Positions 9,088-17,622 of a DNA stretch of 58,321 nt are shown one piece after another. The DNA comes from Neiella marina (GTDB taxonomy: Bacteria; Pseudomonadota; Gammaproteobacteria; Enterobacterales; Neiellaceae), in NCBI RefSeq assembly GCF_002165625.1, contig NZ_NGNS01000027.1, forward strand, positions 1 to 58,321, given 5' to 3'. Every line of letters starts with the position of its first letter. The stretch's first letter is position 1. Position numbers and translations under genes: made by a program. The notes below the pieces were generated by a model, which was not told where the DNA came from, did not search any database, and worked only from the letters and a program-made list of their open reading frames with translations.

Positions 9088-9909
9088 GTGCTGGCTGTGA
9101 TTATACAACCCGATTGGCGCATTTTAACCATTGGCGATGGCGACTTATCGTTTTCTCGCTCGCTGTGGTTGCATCATCAACCCAAGTTCTTATGCGCCAC
9201 CACTTACGACAGCGTCACAGACATCAAAGCCAAATACGGCCTGCAACACTGGCAATATTTCAAGCAACAACAGCAACAAGGCAAGCCATGCCGCGTCATC
9301 AATGATGTTGATCTGACCGCTGCTGATCGCTGGGGCGATATTCCGCAGCAAAGTTTTGACTTGGTGATCTTTCAGTTTCCGCTGTTGCCCGCAATTGGTT
9401 CGGCTGAGCAATATCAACAGTTACAGCAAACCATGAGTATCAACACCCTCAATCGTCGGCTTTTGCATCTTTATCTCAAACATTGTTTTGAGTTTTTCCT
9501 CGACCCCGAAGGACTGCAACTCGCTTGCATCACCTCCAAAGACGTGAAGCCCTATCGCGACTGGGGATTGGAATACGCCCTTGAACGGCGCTTACCTGGG
9601 CAATTTATCGGTGCTTGTGACTTTGATTTAACCCGATTTCCCGGCTATCAGATGCGCAATGTTGATCGCTCCGGGCAAGTTAAAAGTACCGATGCCAGAA
9701 GTTTTTATTGGAGCTCGCGAGCACACTCTCAACTTCAAGCATTGCTTGATATGCCGTCATACCTTAAGAGCAATTATTGCCGCATGTGTCGCAGTGGCCC
9801 CTTTCTGACCGAAAGCGACTGGCAAGCACATTGTGCAACTAAACGCCATCGTCAATTACAGGCCTTTGAACAGCAATGGGACTACTATTTGAGCAATCAC
9901 TACAAGTAG
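9088..9909 (+). CDS. BMT5-like (DUF2431) Rossmann-fold methyltransferase with zinc-finger-like tail
   Basis: About 270 residues. The start is a GTG at 9088 or a second GTG at 9097; neither has a strong ribosome binding site. The opening RILTIGDGDLSFSRSL is the SAM-binding loop of DUF2431, the family of yeast Bmt5, a 25S rRNA uridine-N3 methyltransferase. The later FDLVIFQFPLL corresponds to motif IV. Residues from about 228 read CRMC...HCATKRHR, a C-x2-C...H-x5-H pattern like a C2H2 zinc finger of the nucleic-acid-binding type. RNA methylation is inferred from the family; the target is unknown. Confidence 0.75.
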   Translation: MLAVIIQPDWRILTIGDGDLSFSRSLWLHHQPKFLCATTYDSVTDIKAKYGLQHWQYFKQQQQQGKPCRVINDVDLTAADRWGDIPQQSFDLVIFQFPLLPAIGSAEQYQQLQQTMSINTLNRRLLHLYLKHCFEFFLDPEGLQLACITSKDVKPYRDWGLEYALERRLPGQFIGACDFDLTRFPGYQMRNVDRSGQVKSTDARSFYWSSRAHSQLQALLDMPSYLKSNYCRMCRSGPFLTESDWQAHCATKRHRQLQAFEQQWDYYLSNHYK

Positions 9910-10105
9910 CGTGCGGGCGCATCACGTTTTACCGGTTTTGATCGAATGTGATGCTGTAAAGATTGTTTTCCATCAATTAACCTTTGCAACCTTTTGTTAA
10001 TGTTACGGCAGGATTAGTTGTATCGGTAACATTACCGCTTGTTGTAAATGGTTTTTATCTTTTTGATTTTAATGGATTTGATTTTTTTACAGGGAGAGTT
10101 GGAGT

Positions 10106-11878
10106 ATGAACTTGTCGATTAAGCAGCGGTTGATCGTCTACGTCGCCATTATTTGTGGCATCCAAGCCATTGTTGCCATCATTGCTTTCACCAACCTCGC
10201 GGTTATTGAAGACCACGTTAAGGGCATTGCTCAACGTGATATCCCTGGCATCTCAATTCTGACGCTGATCACCGAGCATCAACTCGAACAAGAAGTGTTG
10301 TTTGAGCAAGGCTTTCGCTATGCCTTAGAAATCGGCAAGGAAGACAATGCAGAGCAAGGATTTAAACGCGCTCGAGATGCCTTCGCTGGCCTCAACAATA
10401 CCTTGCGTACCGAATTAGAGCAGGGTGAGTTATTGTTTGAGCAAGCGGCTATCTCAGCCACTGAGCAAACCGAAAAAGACGAGTTCAAGTCAGCGCTGCA
10501 ACAACTTAGAGCCATTCATCATCACCACGATTCGTGGGCCCAACATGCTGAAGCCGTGTTCCAATTACTTGCCCAAAAGCAGTTTCACAAGGCTGAACTT
10601 GAAGCGCTGGGAGTCGAGCGTGAAGCGGCGCAATTGACCGATGAAGTAGAGTCATTGCTACATGAAATTGAACGCTTCACTGCCGCTGCGGTTAATTCCA
10701 TTGAAGAAGAAGCCAGCCATCTAGAAGTGATTGTTGCCGCTTTGGCGGCGATTCAAATTGTAATTGCCATCGTGGTGGCCGGCTTTTTGGTTCGCTTTGT
10801 TGCTGGTGGTTTAGGCCGCGCGGAAACAGCGTTGACCAACTTATCTGAAGGTGATTTTGCCACCCCAGTGAAAGCAAATTACGCCGGTGAGATTGGCACC
10901 CTATTGCGCCATATGGAGCAGATGCGCCAGCAAGTGGCTGAGCTGTTGCGCCAAGTCAGCAACTCAACCGACGAAGTGAGTGGCGCTTCAACGGCCTTAG
11001 CGCACTCCAATGTCTCGGTACAGGAGAATGTCCAGCAGCAAACTGAGCAAACCGAGCAGGTGGCCGTAGCCATTAATGAAATGACGGCCACAGCGACATC
11101 CATTGCCGAAAACTCCTCAATGACTCACCAATCGGCCGAGCAAGCCGCAACTCAGTCGAACGAGTCACAGCGTATTAACGAGCAAGCCAATGAGTACACC
11201 AGACAGTTGATTATCAGTCTCAGCAATACCGGTGAGGCGCTGACGGAGCTGGACCAAAACACCGGCACCATTACCTCGGTGTTGGATGTGATCAAGAGTA
11301 TTGCCGAGCAAACCAACTTACTGGCATTGAACGCCGCCATTGAAGCCGCGCGTGCTGGTGAGCAGGGCCGTGGCTTTGCCGTAGTGGCTGATGAAGTCAG
11401 ACACTTGGCGCAGCGAACCCAAGAGTCGACCGCTGAAATTGAAACCATGATTGAGAAATTCAAGCATGGCTCTTCGCAAGCTGTATCAAGCATGGGGCAA
11501 AGTCAGGAACTTGGTGAGAAAACCATTGCTGCATCAGAGCAAGCGTCAGAGCTCATGGTTGAGGTCAACGACTTGATTACCAGTTTGAACGACATGAATC
11601 TGCAAGTGGCCAGTGCCGCTGAGCAGCAAAGCTCTGTGGTTGAAGAGTTAAGTCAAAACATTGAAGCGGTTAAGGTATCTGCCGAGCGAAACACCGCCGA
11701 GGTCAGCACCGTAGCAGCCACCAGTGAAGAATTGAGCACTACTGCAACCAACCTCAAGGCGTTAGTGCATCAGTTCAAGCTAGACCAAAGCAATTCGGCA
11801 AATGGCTTGCTCACCCCCGAACAACAGCAGGCACCGAACTTCACTGAGCAAAGTAGCGGGTTGTATCAATCGGCCTAG
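10106..11878 (+). CDS. Methyl-accepting chemotaxis protein
   Basis: 590 residues, ATG with GGGAGAG upstream. Membrane helix at about 8-30, a helical periplasmic domain of about 170 residues resembling four-helix-bundle sensors, a second membrane helix near 205-230, HAMP, then the signalling coiled coil with tip [19 protein letters not shown] near residue 398. The ligand cannot be read from the sequence. The cytoplasmic part resembles that of the NIT receptor, but the sensor domains are unrelated. It appears to be a single-gene transcript ending at the hairpin at 11907. Confidence 0.92.
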   Translation: MNLSIKQRLIVYVAIICGIQAIVAIIAFTNLAVIEDHVKGIAQRDIPGISILTLITEHQLEQEVLFEQGFRYALEIGKEDNAEQGFKRARDAFAGLNNTLRTELEQGELLFEQAAISATEQTEKDEFKSALQQLRAIHHHHDSWAQHAEAVFQLLAQKQFHKAELEALGVEREAAQLTDEVESLLHEIERFTAAAVNSIEEEASHLEVIVAALAAIQIVIAIVVAGFLVRFVAGGLGRAETALTNLSEGDFATPVKANYAGEIGTLLRHMEQMRQQVAELLRQVSNSTDEVSGASTALAHSNVSVQENVQQQTEQTEQVAVAINEMTATATSIAENSSMTHQSAEQAATQSNESQRINEQANEYTRQLIISLSNTGEALTELDQNTGTITSVLDVIKSIAEQTNLLALNAAIEAARAGEQGRGFAVVADEVRHLAQRTQESTAEIETMIEKFKHGSSQAVSSMGQSQELGEKTIAASEQASELMVEVNDLITSLNDMNLQVASAAEQQSSVVEELSQNIEAVKVSAERNTAEVSTVAATSEELSTTATNLKALVHQFKLDQSNSANGLLTPEQQQAPNFTEQSSGLYQSA

Positions 11879-11906
11879 CTCTACAGCCATCTGATTGTTG
11901 ACGCAA

Positions 11907-11953
11907 AGCGCCGTTGGTTTCAATCTTTGTTGACCCAACCGGCGCTCTGGTTT
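11907..11953 (+). terminator. Probable terminator of the second chemoreceptor gene
   Basis: AGCGCCGTTGG (11907-11917) pairs with CCAACCGGCGCT (11935-11946), with one extra base. A short T-rich stretch (GGTTTTAT) follows. The weak T run lowers confidence. Confidence 0.6.
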
Positions 11954-11986
11954 TATGGTCGATGACCGTTCTATTCAAGTGCATGG

Positions 11987-13438
11987 ATGCCAATGAAAAC
12001 AAGCTTTCAATTGCTTATTGTCGTGCTCATCGCTTCGGCTTTTTCGCCGCTGAAAACCGCTTGCGCAAGTGACATTGAAGCAATTACAACTAACCTGCTG
12101 CCGAAAGTAAGGCTCTCTTCTAAAACATATGCGCCAAAGACGTTGCGTCAACGAATGGCGGAACAACACGTTCAGGGCATGAGCGTAGCTGTTATCAAAA
12201 ACTACCGAATAGAATGGGCAGAAGGGTTTGGTCTTGCCAACGCTAAGAGCAGCGCCAAAGTTTCTCGTCACACCAAATTTCAAGCGGCCTCCATTAGCAA
12301 GCCAATTGCGGCGCTGGCGGCATTAAAACTGGCGGACCAAGGGCTGGTGGATTTAGACACGGATATCAATAACTACCTTAGCGCTTGGCAGTTGAACTAC
12401 GAATCTTTCAGTACGGATCAGAAAGTCACGTTAAGGCATATATTGAGCCATACGTCTGGATTAACGGTGGATGGTTTTCCTGGTTATCAACGAGGTTCGG
12501 TATATCCGTCTGATATCGAAATACTGAATGGCCAAGGTAATACCGCGCCGGTAACTTTAGGAACTGCTCCCGGCAAGGAAATGCGCTATTCGGGAGGTGC
12601 ATACACGGTAATGGAGCTGTTGATTGAAGACGTTGCGAAACAAAGTTTCGACTCCTACATGGCGCAACAAATCCTTGGGCCGCTAGGGATGAAGCAAAGT
12701 ACCTTCGCACAGCCCTTACCGAAACAACAATGGCCTCAAGTGAGTGCCGCATTCGATGCCCAAGGTAAACAATTAGAAGGCGACTGGCACGGCTATCCAG
12801 AGCAGGCTGCCGCTGGACTTTGGACCACACCCACAGACTTAGCAAAGTACATAATAGCCGTGCAGAATGCAGTGGCGAAACGGCAACAAACCATACTGCA
12901 AGCACCCTCAGTCAAACAAATGCTAACACCGCAAATCGGCGGCTGGGGCCTAGGACCCAACCTAAGCGAAACCAACAGCGGACAAGTTTTTAAGCACAGC
13001 GGTAAGAACGCCGGATTCACCAACGAGTTCATCGCCTATTCAGCGACAGGAGATGGGCTGGTCATCATGGCTAACTCCGATGGCGCAGGACCAGTTATCG
13101 AAGAGCTTAAACTGGCAATATCAGCACACTATGGTTGGGATTTAGCAGAAGCGATGGTTATCGAACCCTCATCTCTCAACAACAAGTTCGAAGTCGCTAT
13201 CGCTGGCGATTATGTGTTTGAGCAAGACGCCAACTTAGTTATGAGTATTTCTAAAGCCGCAGACACATACCAAGTTCATGATCGGACCAACAACGAGCGA
13301 TTCTATTTTGTGCCAACAAACTCCGATGAACTGACCAATATTGAAAGCGGCAGTAGAATCAAGTTAACAACAAATGAAGCAGGGCAACTAAGCGGCTTTG
13401 TCTGGGCTGGACGTTACCGGTTTTTAAAACAGCAATGA
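11987..13438 (+). CDS. Secreted serine hydrolase, class C beta-lactamase family
   Basis: 483 residues. A signal peptide (hydrophobic about 6-20, cleavage near TACAS) sends it to the periplasm. The penicillin-binding fold is shown by SISK (S-x-x-K nucleophile and base), YSGG at the Y-x-N position, and HSGKNAGF at the H/K-S/T-G position. An extra domain of about 100 residues follows the hydrolase core. Such proteins are usually esterases or peptidases rather than true beta-lactamases; resistance should not be assumed. Start ATG at 11987 or 11993, both with weak binding sites. It borders the cassette region and could itself have been acquired, but shows no attC of its own. Confidence 0.85.
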   Translation: MPMKTSFQLLIVVLIASAFSPLKTACASDIEAITTNLLPKVRLSSKTYAPKTLRQRMAEQHVQGMSVAVIKNYRIEWAEGFGLANAKSSAKVSRHTKFQAASISKPIAALAALKLADQGLVDLDTDINNYLSAWQLNYESFSTDQKVTLRHILSHTSGLTVDGFPGYQRGSVYPSDIEILNGQGNTAPVTLGTAPGKEMRYSGGAYTVMELLIEDVAKQSFDSYMAQQILGPLGMKQSTFAQPLPKQQWPQVSAAFDAQGKQLEGDWHGYPEQAAAGLWTTPTDLAKYIIAVQNAVAKRQQTILQAPSVKQMLTPQIGGWGLGPNLSETNSGQVFKHSGKNAGFTNEFIAYSATGDGLVIMANSDGAGPVIEELKLAISAHYGWDLAEAMVIEPSSLNNKFEVAIAGDYVFEQDANLVMSISKAADTYQVHDRTNNERFYFVPTNSDELTNIESGSRIKLTTNEAGQLSGFVWAGRYRFLKQQ

Positions 13439-13830
13439 GAAGATAGCTGATGATGAAGGGGGGAATTGGTTAAAATGGAATTGCCCCAAAACGTGTTTCT
13501 CTCACCGCTAGATAAGAAAATGAGACAACTTCAAACCACGAGTCCCATCAATAATGTGACTTTGCTCAAGTTGCATTTTGCTCTAAAAAAGCACAGTGCA
13601 ACTGCATAGTACTCTTGAAAATCAAGATCTAAATCAATCAACAGTCAGTTGTCGTTGATCTTGAAAGGCTGTGGCGTACACTGGAACAAAACGAAGGGAT
13701 TCAATCAATTATACCTATCCGGCGAGGAACGCGAAAAGCGTGATAGGTATACCTTGTCTGAAAACCCTCCAAATATCCATATAGGGATACATGTATACCT
13801 ACTAAGAGTTGAGTGCCTACAAGGAAGCTC
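13439..13830. other. Non-coding interval with four inverted repeats, left edge of cassette array
   Basis: No believable gene. Inverted repeats: AGTTGCA/TGCAACT (13569-13603), TCAAGATC/GATCTTGA (13622-13664), TATACCTATC/GATAGGTATA (13710-13751) and a 20-bp near-palindrome centred on ATACATGTAT (13782-13801). GTTGAGT at 13808-13814 fits the GTTRRRY core of an integron recombination site. It lies 16 bases before the first cassette ORF, much as the confirmed-looking cores do before the next two. I found no matching RYYYAAC partner, so a complete attC or attI is not claimed. Confidence 0.5.
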
Positions 13831-14232
13831 ATGGACGAGATTACCAAATATCACGAATTAGCCAAAGATGCCGGAAATAGGTTGCGAGCATATATTTTGT
13901 CTGTTTCATCAGGTGCTACGGGCATCTTCTTTTTGGCGCTAACAAAAACCGACAAAGCCCCTCTTTCTTGTTCAGAAAAGTGGCTACTTTCAATTGCGCT
14001 TGCTTCCTTTGTTTTAACAGTATTTTTGTGTCTTTATGAGTTGCGAATTGATGCTCAGCGCTTCTTTTCTTTAGCCAAAGAGCTTGGTAAACCAAAGGAT
14101 AAACAAAGCTGGGATAAAAATGAGCAATTCAAAAATATACGGTATTGGCTTATTCATATGTCCTATGTGACATTAGGTGTTGCTATTGTCTCTACAAGTT
14201 TATATTTGACCTCAAAGATCGTAGGCAGTTAA
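13831..14232 (+). CDS. Cassette 1: small membrane protein of unknown function
   Basis: 133 residues, starting at the ATG at 13831 with AAGGAAG just upstream; earlier in-frame starts lack a site. An N-terminal amphipathic helix precedes three predicted membrane segments (about 22-40, 52-73, 108-130), with a charged cytosolic loop (LGKPKDKQSWDKNEQF) between the last two. The layout loosely recalls SLATT-type membrane proteins, but I do not recognise the family. The stop codon lies inside the attC-like element that follows, as is typical of integron cassettes. AT content is higher than in the neighbouring chromosomal genes. Confidence 0.75.
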   Translation: MDEITKYHELAKDAGNRLRAYILSVSSGATGIFFLALTKTDKAPLSCSEKWLLSIALASFVLTVFLCLYELRIDAQRFFSLAKELGKPKDKQSWDKNEQFKNIRYWLIHMSYVTLGVAIVSTSLYLTSKIVGS

Positions 14233-14340
14233 CAAAATGTTCACGTAGGGCGCCAAAACTACGCGGAGATCTAGTTTTGGTGCTTCGCAAGTTTAACCCT
14301 AAATCCCCACTACATTTTGTCCCCTAACAAGGAGTTAGGC
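14227..14340 (+). repeat. attC-like recombination site after cassette 1
   Basis: 114 bp. The right core GTTAGGC (14334-14340) fits GTTRRRY; the left core AGTTAAC (14227-14233) differs from RYYYAAC at one position. Between them are nested palindromes: ACAAAATGT (14232-14240) with ACATTTTGT (14312-14320), and GCGCCAAAACTA (14250-14261) with TAGTTTTGGTGC (14272-14283). Length and folding resemble long chromosomal-integron attC sites. Confidence 0.7.
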
Positions 14341-14368
14341 CACATGAATTATGACAACGGAGGTAATT

Positions 14369-15148
14369 ATGAATGATGTGAGTGTAGGAAAGAAAAAGGC
14401 AGGAGGGCTCTTTAACCTTGTTGCTGAATTAAGTGTTGTGCAGTCATTTATCATCACAGTTGTCGCGGTACTTTTCCCAACTCTGAAAAACATTGATGTC
14501 ATATCTCAAATCAAAGCTTGGGAGCTGGATGGTCTTTTTGTCTATCAGATTGCCTTCGCAGTATTAGCAACACTGTCGGCATTTTTGATCTTATATATGG
14601 TCAGTGTGCTGGCAACATCTGATAAGGCCTGCACTGTATTCAAAAAATATTTTTTCTATACGTTAACTTGTTTGTTGATCTTTGTTCTTTCGTTGAGTTT
14701 AAGAGAGTTCTATGCCCCTACATCGTCATTTACATCTTACTTTCTTGGTAAAGAGTTAAACGTAAACTATAGCCTTGTACAAAATGAAGCAGGGATAACA
14801 TTCGAGGTTGTTACCTGCTCTAAGTCTGGACGTTTGATTAAATGTAATCTTGAAGTAAGCAATGTGACCAGTGATGACATGAATGTTGGAAGGTTTGATC
14901 GTGTAAGCCTCTATGACCAAAACAATAATCAAGGAAATAGAGAAAAAGTCATCTTTGATGGCAAAAATGTAGGAAGGTGGGACAAAATTCATTTAACCAA
15001 AAAATCTTCAACCAAGTTGAGCCTCTATTTCAATATGTCAGATAAAGCATCCGCTGAGTTGGTCAAAAAACTTGATATAAACTTCCATTATTTTGGAAAC
15101 GATAGGCGTGTGACCTTCAGAAATTTAGAGCTGACAATGGATGGCTAA
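14369..15148 (+). CDS. Cassette 2: membrane protein of unknown function
   Basis: 259 residues from the ATG at 14369, which has GGAGG seven bases upstream; the in-frame ATG at 14351 has none. Three predicted membrane helices (about 25-43, 56-80, 95-115) are followed by a soluble region of about 140 residues rich in beta strands, containing paired cysteines (VTCSKSGRLIKCNLEV). The soluble part probably forms a beta-sandwich-like domain outside the membrane, but the topology is only inferred. The family is not recognised. The gene ends five bases before the left core of the next attC. Confidence 0.75.
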   Translation: MNDVSVGKKKAGGLFNLVAELSVVQSFIITVVAVLFPTLKNIDVISQIKAWELDGLFVYQIAFAVLATLSAFLILYMVSVLATSDKACTVFKKYFFYTLTCLLIFVLSLSLREFYAPTSSFTSYFLGKELNVNYSLVQNEAGITFEVVTCSKSGRLIKCNLEVSNVTSDDMNVGRFDRVSLYDQNNNQGNREKVIFDGKNVGRWDKIHLTKKSSTKLSLYFNMSDKASAELVKKLDINFHYFGNDRRVTFRNLELTMDG

Positions 15149-15152
15149 TGTG

Positions 15153-15230
15153 GTCTAACAAGGGTAATCAGGATGCTCGTTACACTCGCCGGACCGGGCT
15201 GCGCCCGGCCCGCTGTTACTGGCGTTAGGT
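15153..15230 (+). repeat. attC site after cassette 2
   Basis: 78 bp and the clearest of the three. The left core GTCTAAC (15153-15159) matches RYYYAAC, and the right core GTTAGGT (15224-15230) matches GTTRRRY. The inner arms GTAATCAG (15164-15171) and CTGTTAC (15213-15219) pair with one unpaired T, like the extrahelical bases that set strand choice in known attC sites. The central hairpin is CGGACCGGGC with GCCCGGCCCG, one mismatch, loop TGC (15190-15212). Confidence 0.85.
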
Positions 15231-15253
15231 TGCATGAGAAACTAAGAGTCCTT

Positions 15254-16126
15254 ATGAGAAAGTCTGTAATTATTTTCATTGTTTCTATAACGCTAATTAT
15301 TATTACGTTTGCTATTTTATATTATTGTGCCCCAGTTGGTTCATTTGAATCAAAGCTTAGTGTCGTCGAAGCAATTTACTTTAGCTTTATCACTATAACA
15401 ACTCTTGGTTATGATGATATAGTGCCAGGTTCAGATCCGATTCGATTACTTGTCTCCTTGCAGTACATTTTGGGCTTGGTTGCTATTGGATTATTCATAA
15501 ATTCAGTTTGGGGAAGTTATTGAGAGCGTCAAGAGGAAATTAGAATCAAAGAAGTTAATCGCCAACTCTCTTTAAAAAACAAAGTTAAGCTTTATCAATA
15601 TATAAGAACTCTCGATTGGGTTTTTTCTGATTATCAGAAATCATTTTACGAAGTCACAACTCCCGCGGTAAATAGAGTGCGAGGTGAGCAGTTTAAATCA
15701 GACTTCAAAGAAAAGCACTTGATTGGTATGTTTGATATCTCTCTCAACTATAACTCAGGCTACCGACATTCAATTGATTTCTTTTTTCACTGTGAAAAAT
15801 TAGTAGCAGATAAGCTAGAGTTTATTGTCGCCAACTTTGATTTGTCAGATAATAAGAATCTATGGGATTCTATTATAAAACTGCTATCCGATATTAACTC
15901 AAATCTTTCCAAGGGAAACCTAGAGCTCTATAGTCAGTCCTTTCCAAATAGTGAGTTAGCACTAAAGGTATTAAAACAATTAAAAGAGCACAATGATGGT
16001 GACCAATTCTTGGAATCATATGACAATATACTTGATCCCATACTCATCTTTGGGACAAGCCTACCTGGAAAATGGGAATCCGTGCAGGAAATAAAGGCAA
16101 GCATAGAGCACGTGAATACAGCCTAA
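15254..16126 (+). pseudogene. Cassette 3: two-helix potassium channel interrupted by an in-frame stop
   Basis: From the ATG at 15254 the frame encodes a membrane helix, a pore loop with filter-like TITTLGYDDIVP, and a second helix (VSLQYILGLVAIGLFINSVW). A TGA then stops it at 15521-15523. The same frame stays open right after, from 15524 to the TAA at 16126, giving about 200 residues of soluble, helix-rich C-terminal domain (ERQEEIRIKEVNRQ onward). One base change (for example from TGG or CGA) explains the break. Intact length would be about 290. The filter reads GYD where most K+ channels have GYG; GYD does occur in some channels. The truncated 90-residue pore part might still be made. The final stop lies inside the next attC core. 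Confidence 0.75.
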
Positions 16127-16207
16127 CAATCAAATCCAGAGAGAAAACCAAAAGCCTCGCTGCGCTCGAAACAGCTTTTGGTTTCCCCTGATTTAGAGCG
16201 GTAACTT
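16121..16207 (+). repeat. attC-like site after cassette 3, right core degenerate
   Basis: The left core GCCTAAC (16121-16127) matches RYYYAAC and contains the cassette 3 stop codon. Palindromes: AAACCAAAAGC (16145-16155) with GCTTTTGGTTT (16174-16184), and AAATC (16132-16136) with GATTT (16190-16194). The expected right core GTTRRRY is replaced by GCGGTAACTT near 16198-16207. The terminal site is therefore decayed, or the array edge was rearranged. Confidence 0.65.
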
Positions 16208-16257
16208 CCAACCACTAACACGTTTATGTCCAAAAACGAGTTAACCCAACTCACCAA

Positions 16258-16285
16258 ACAAAACGCCCAGCTACTGCTGGGCGTT
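16258..16285 (-). terminator. Terminator of the GH5 gene
   Basis: A perfect 9-bp stem AACGCCCAG / CTGGGCGTT (16262-16270 with 16277-16285) lies 37 bases after the GH5 stop. On the minus strand it is followed by T-rich TTGTTTGG. Confidence 0.75.
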
Positions 16286-16322
16286 GTTGTCTTCTGGTTT
16301 CACCAGAATGCATTTGCTGAAA

Positions 16323-17462
16323 TTACTTTGCTGGGATCAGAATATCCATTAGCTCTGGCATAGGTTCTAATGTTTCATCAACCAGCGGGAAGTCGTTTTT
16401 ATAGTTCCAGTGGGCCCAGGCAATATCGTGTTCATCGAAGATGCTAATCATATCGCGATACCACTGTTGGCGAAGTGCTAACTCAGTGGTTGGAAAAGCG
16501 CCGAACTCACCACAATAAAGCTTCAATCCGGCTTTGTTGGCTACCTCTACTGCTTGGGCGATGTGTTTGAACATGATGTCGCGATCAAATTCACCATTGG
16601 CGCCACGTAATTGTTCGGCAAGTTTGGCTGGTATGTTTGCCAAGTCGTCATCAGCAATGGTTTGTCCTGGGTAGTGCACTGGGCCGTGATAGTCCTTGGT
16701 GAAGGTCCATGGCGATTCATAATGGGTGAAGTTAAACGGCGTGTAGTAGTGGAAGCTTAGAATGATGTTGGGGTCGTTCTGAGGGATCTGCAACGCGGCA
16801 AAGGTTTCGACTTGTTGCCAGCGGTTGGAGCCCATAATGATGGTGCGGTTTGGCTCTAGCTTGCGGATCTCGGCAACCACCCAATTAATCAGCTTGTTCC
16901 AATCGTCATTGTTGTTGGCAACCGCTTCGTTGAGTGGCTCGTAGGCAACCCGATCGATAGGGTATTGCTTGAGCTCCGCCGACAGCGCTTGCCATGATTT
17001 AATAAACTGCTGTTGAGCGGCTTTGTCGGTCCAGATCTTTTGTGAATCTGGGCGGTTAAAGTGGTGTGCTCGCAGCACATGCAAATCAACAATTACGTTG
17101 AGGTTGTGTTTCAAACCCCATTGCACGCCGTTGTGCAGCAACTCAAATGCTTGTTCATCACGATTGCCTTCCTCGTCCCACAAGTGCTCTTCGTCTACCG
17201 GCAGTCGCACGTGGTCAAAACCCATGGCGGCAATGCGCTTGAAGTCGTGCTCTTGCATATACTGCTGGCGCTCCTCGCCACGTTTGTCGGATTGTGAGAT
17301 CCAATGACTAGCATTCACGCCACGATCGAGACTGAAGTTATTGGCAATGTACTGTGGTTGGTCTGGCTGCGCGGCCGTTGATTCCTTGGTTGAATCTGAG
17401 CATCCGCTGAGTAAACCGAAACAAGCAAGCCATGCAAGGGTTAAGGAACGGATAACTGACAT
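16323..17462 (-). CDS. GH5-like glycoside hydrolase lipoprotein (cellulase superfamily)
   Basis: 379 residues from the ATG at 17462, which has AAAGGAC upstream and gives a clean lipoprotein signal (ACFGLLSGC). The more distal start at 17534 would bury that signal. The TIM-barrel markers of GH5 are present: GVNASHW near the start, HVRLPVD, EPLNEA carrying the acid/base Glu, SFHYYTP, and CGEFGAF carrying the nucleophile Glu. It probably cleaves beta-1,4 or related glucans or mannans while anchored to the cell envelope; the exact substrate cannot be told. It stands alone, leftward, beside the cassette array. Confidence 0.87.
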   Translation of the reverse strand: MSVIRSLTLAWLACFGLLSGCSDSTKESTAAQPDQPQYIANNFSLDRGVNASHWISQSDKRGEERQQYMQEHDFKRIAAMGFDHVRLPVDEEHLWDEEGNRDEQAFELLHNGVQWGLKHNLNVIVDLHVLRAHHFNRPDSQKIWTDKAAQQQFIKSWQALSAELKQYPIDRVAYEPLNEAVANNNDDWNKLINWVVAEIRKLEPNRTIIMGSNRWQQVETFAALQIPQNDPNIILSFHYYTPFNFTHYESPWTFTKDYHGPVHYPGQTIADDDLANIPAKLAEQLRGANGEFDRDIMFKHIAQAVEVANKAGLKLYCGEFGAFPTTELALRQQWYRDMISIFDEHDIAWAHWNYKNDFPLVDETLEPMPELMDILIPAK

Positions 17463-17622
17463 ATCTGAGTGTCCTTTAGTTGATAATGAAAGCGTTTGCA
17501 TTGTGGTCTTATTGGCTTCGATTTGATACCTCATTTGTGCTCAAATGTGAGGCTGGTAACAATGTTGTTGTCAAACGGACAATAACATTGTTTGGCTCAA
17601 GGCAGAGTCACTTATTGAATGA

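Noticed and set aside
9910-10105. Flagellar sigma-28 promoter before the second chemoreceptor
   Set aside because: A TAAAGATT is present but no GCCGATAA-like -10 element follows at the right spacing.
11987-13438. Serine hydrolase called as a resistance beta-lactamase
   Set aside because: The motifs only place it in the large class C-like family, most of which are esterases or peptidases, and there is an unusual C-terminal domain.
11987-13438. Serine hydrolase as a fourth integron cassette
   Set aside because: No attC with both cores follows it; the next 390 bases hold dyads but no RYYYAAC core at a fitting distance.
13649-13861. 70-codon plus-strand frame ahead of cassette 1
   Set aside because: It spans three of the inverted repeats, has no ribosome binding site and overlaps the start of a better gene.
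15521-15523. TGA read as selenocysteine or programmed read-through in the channel gene
   Set aside because: No SECIS-like hairpin is seen after it, and channels of this kind do not use selenocysteine; decay in a cassette is simpler.
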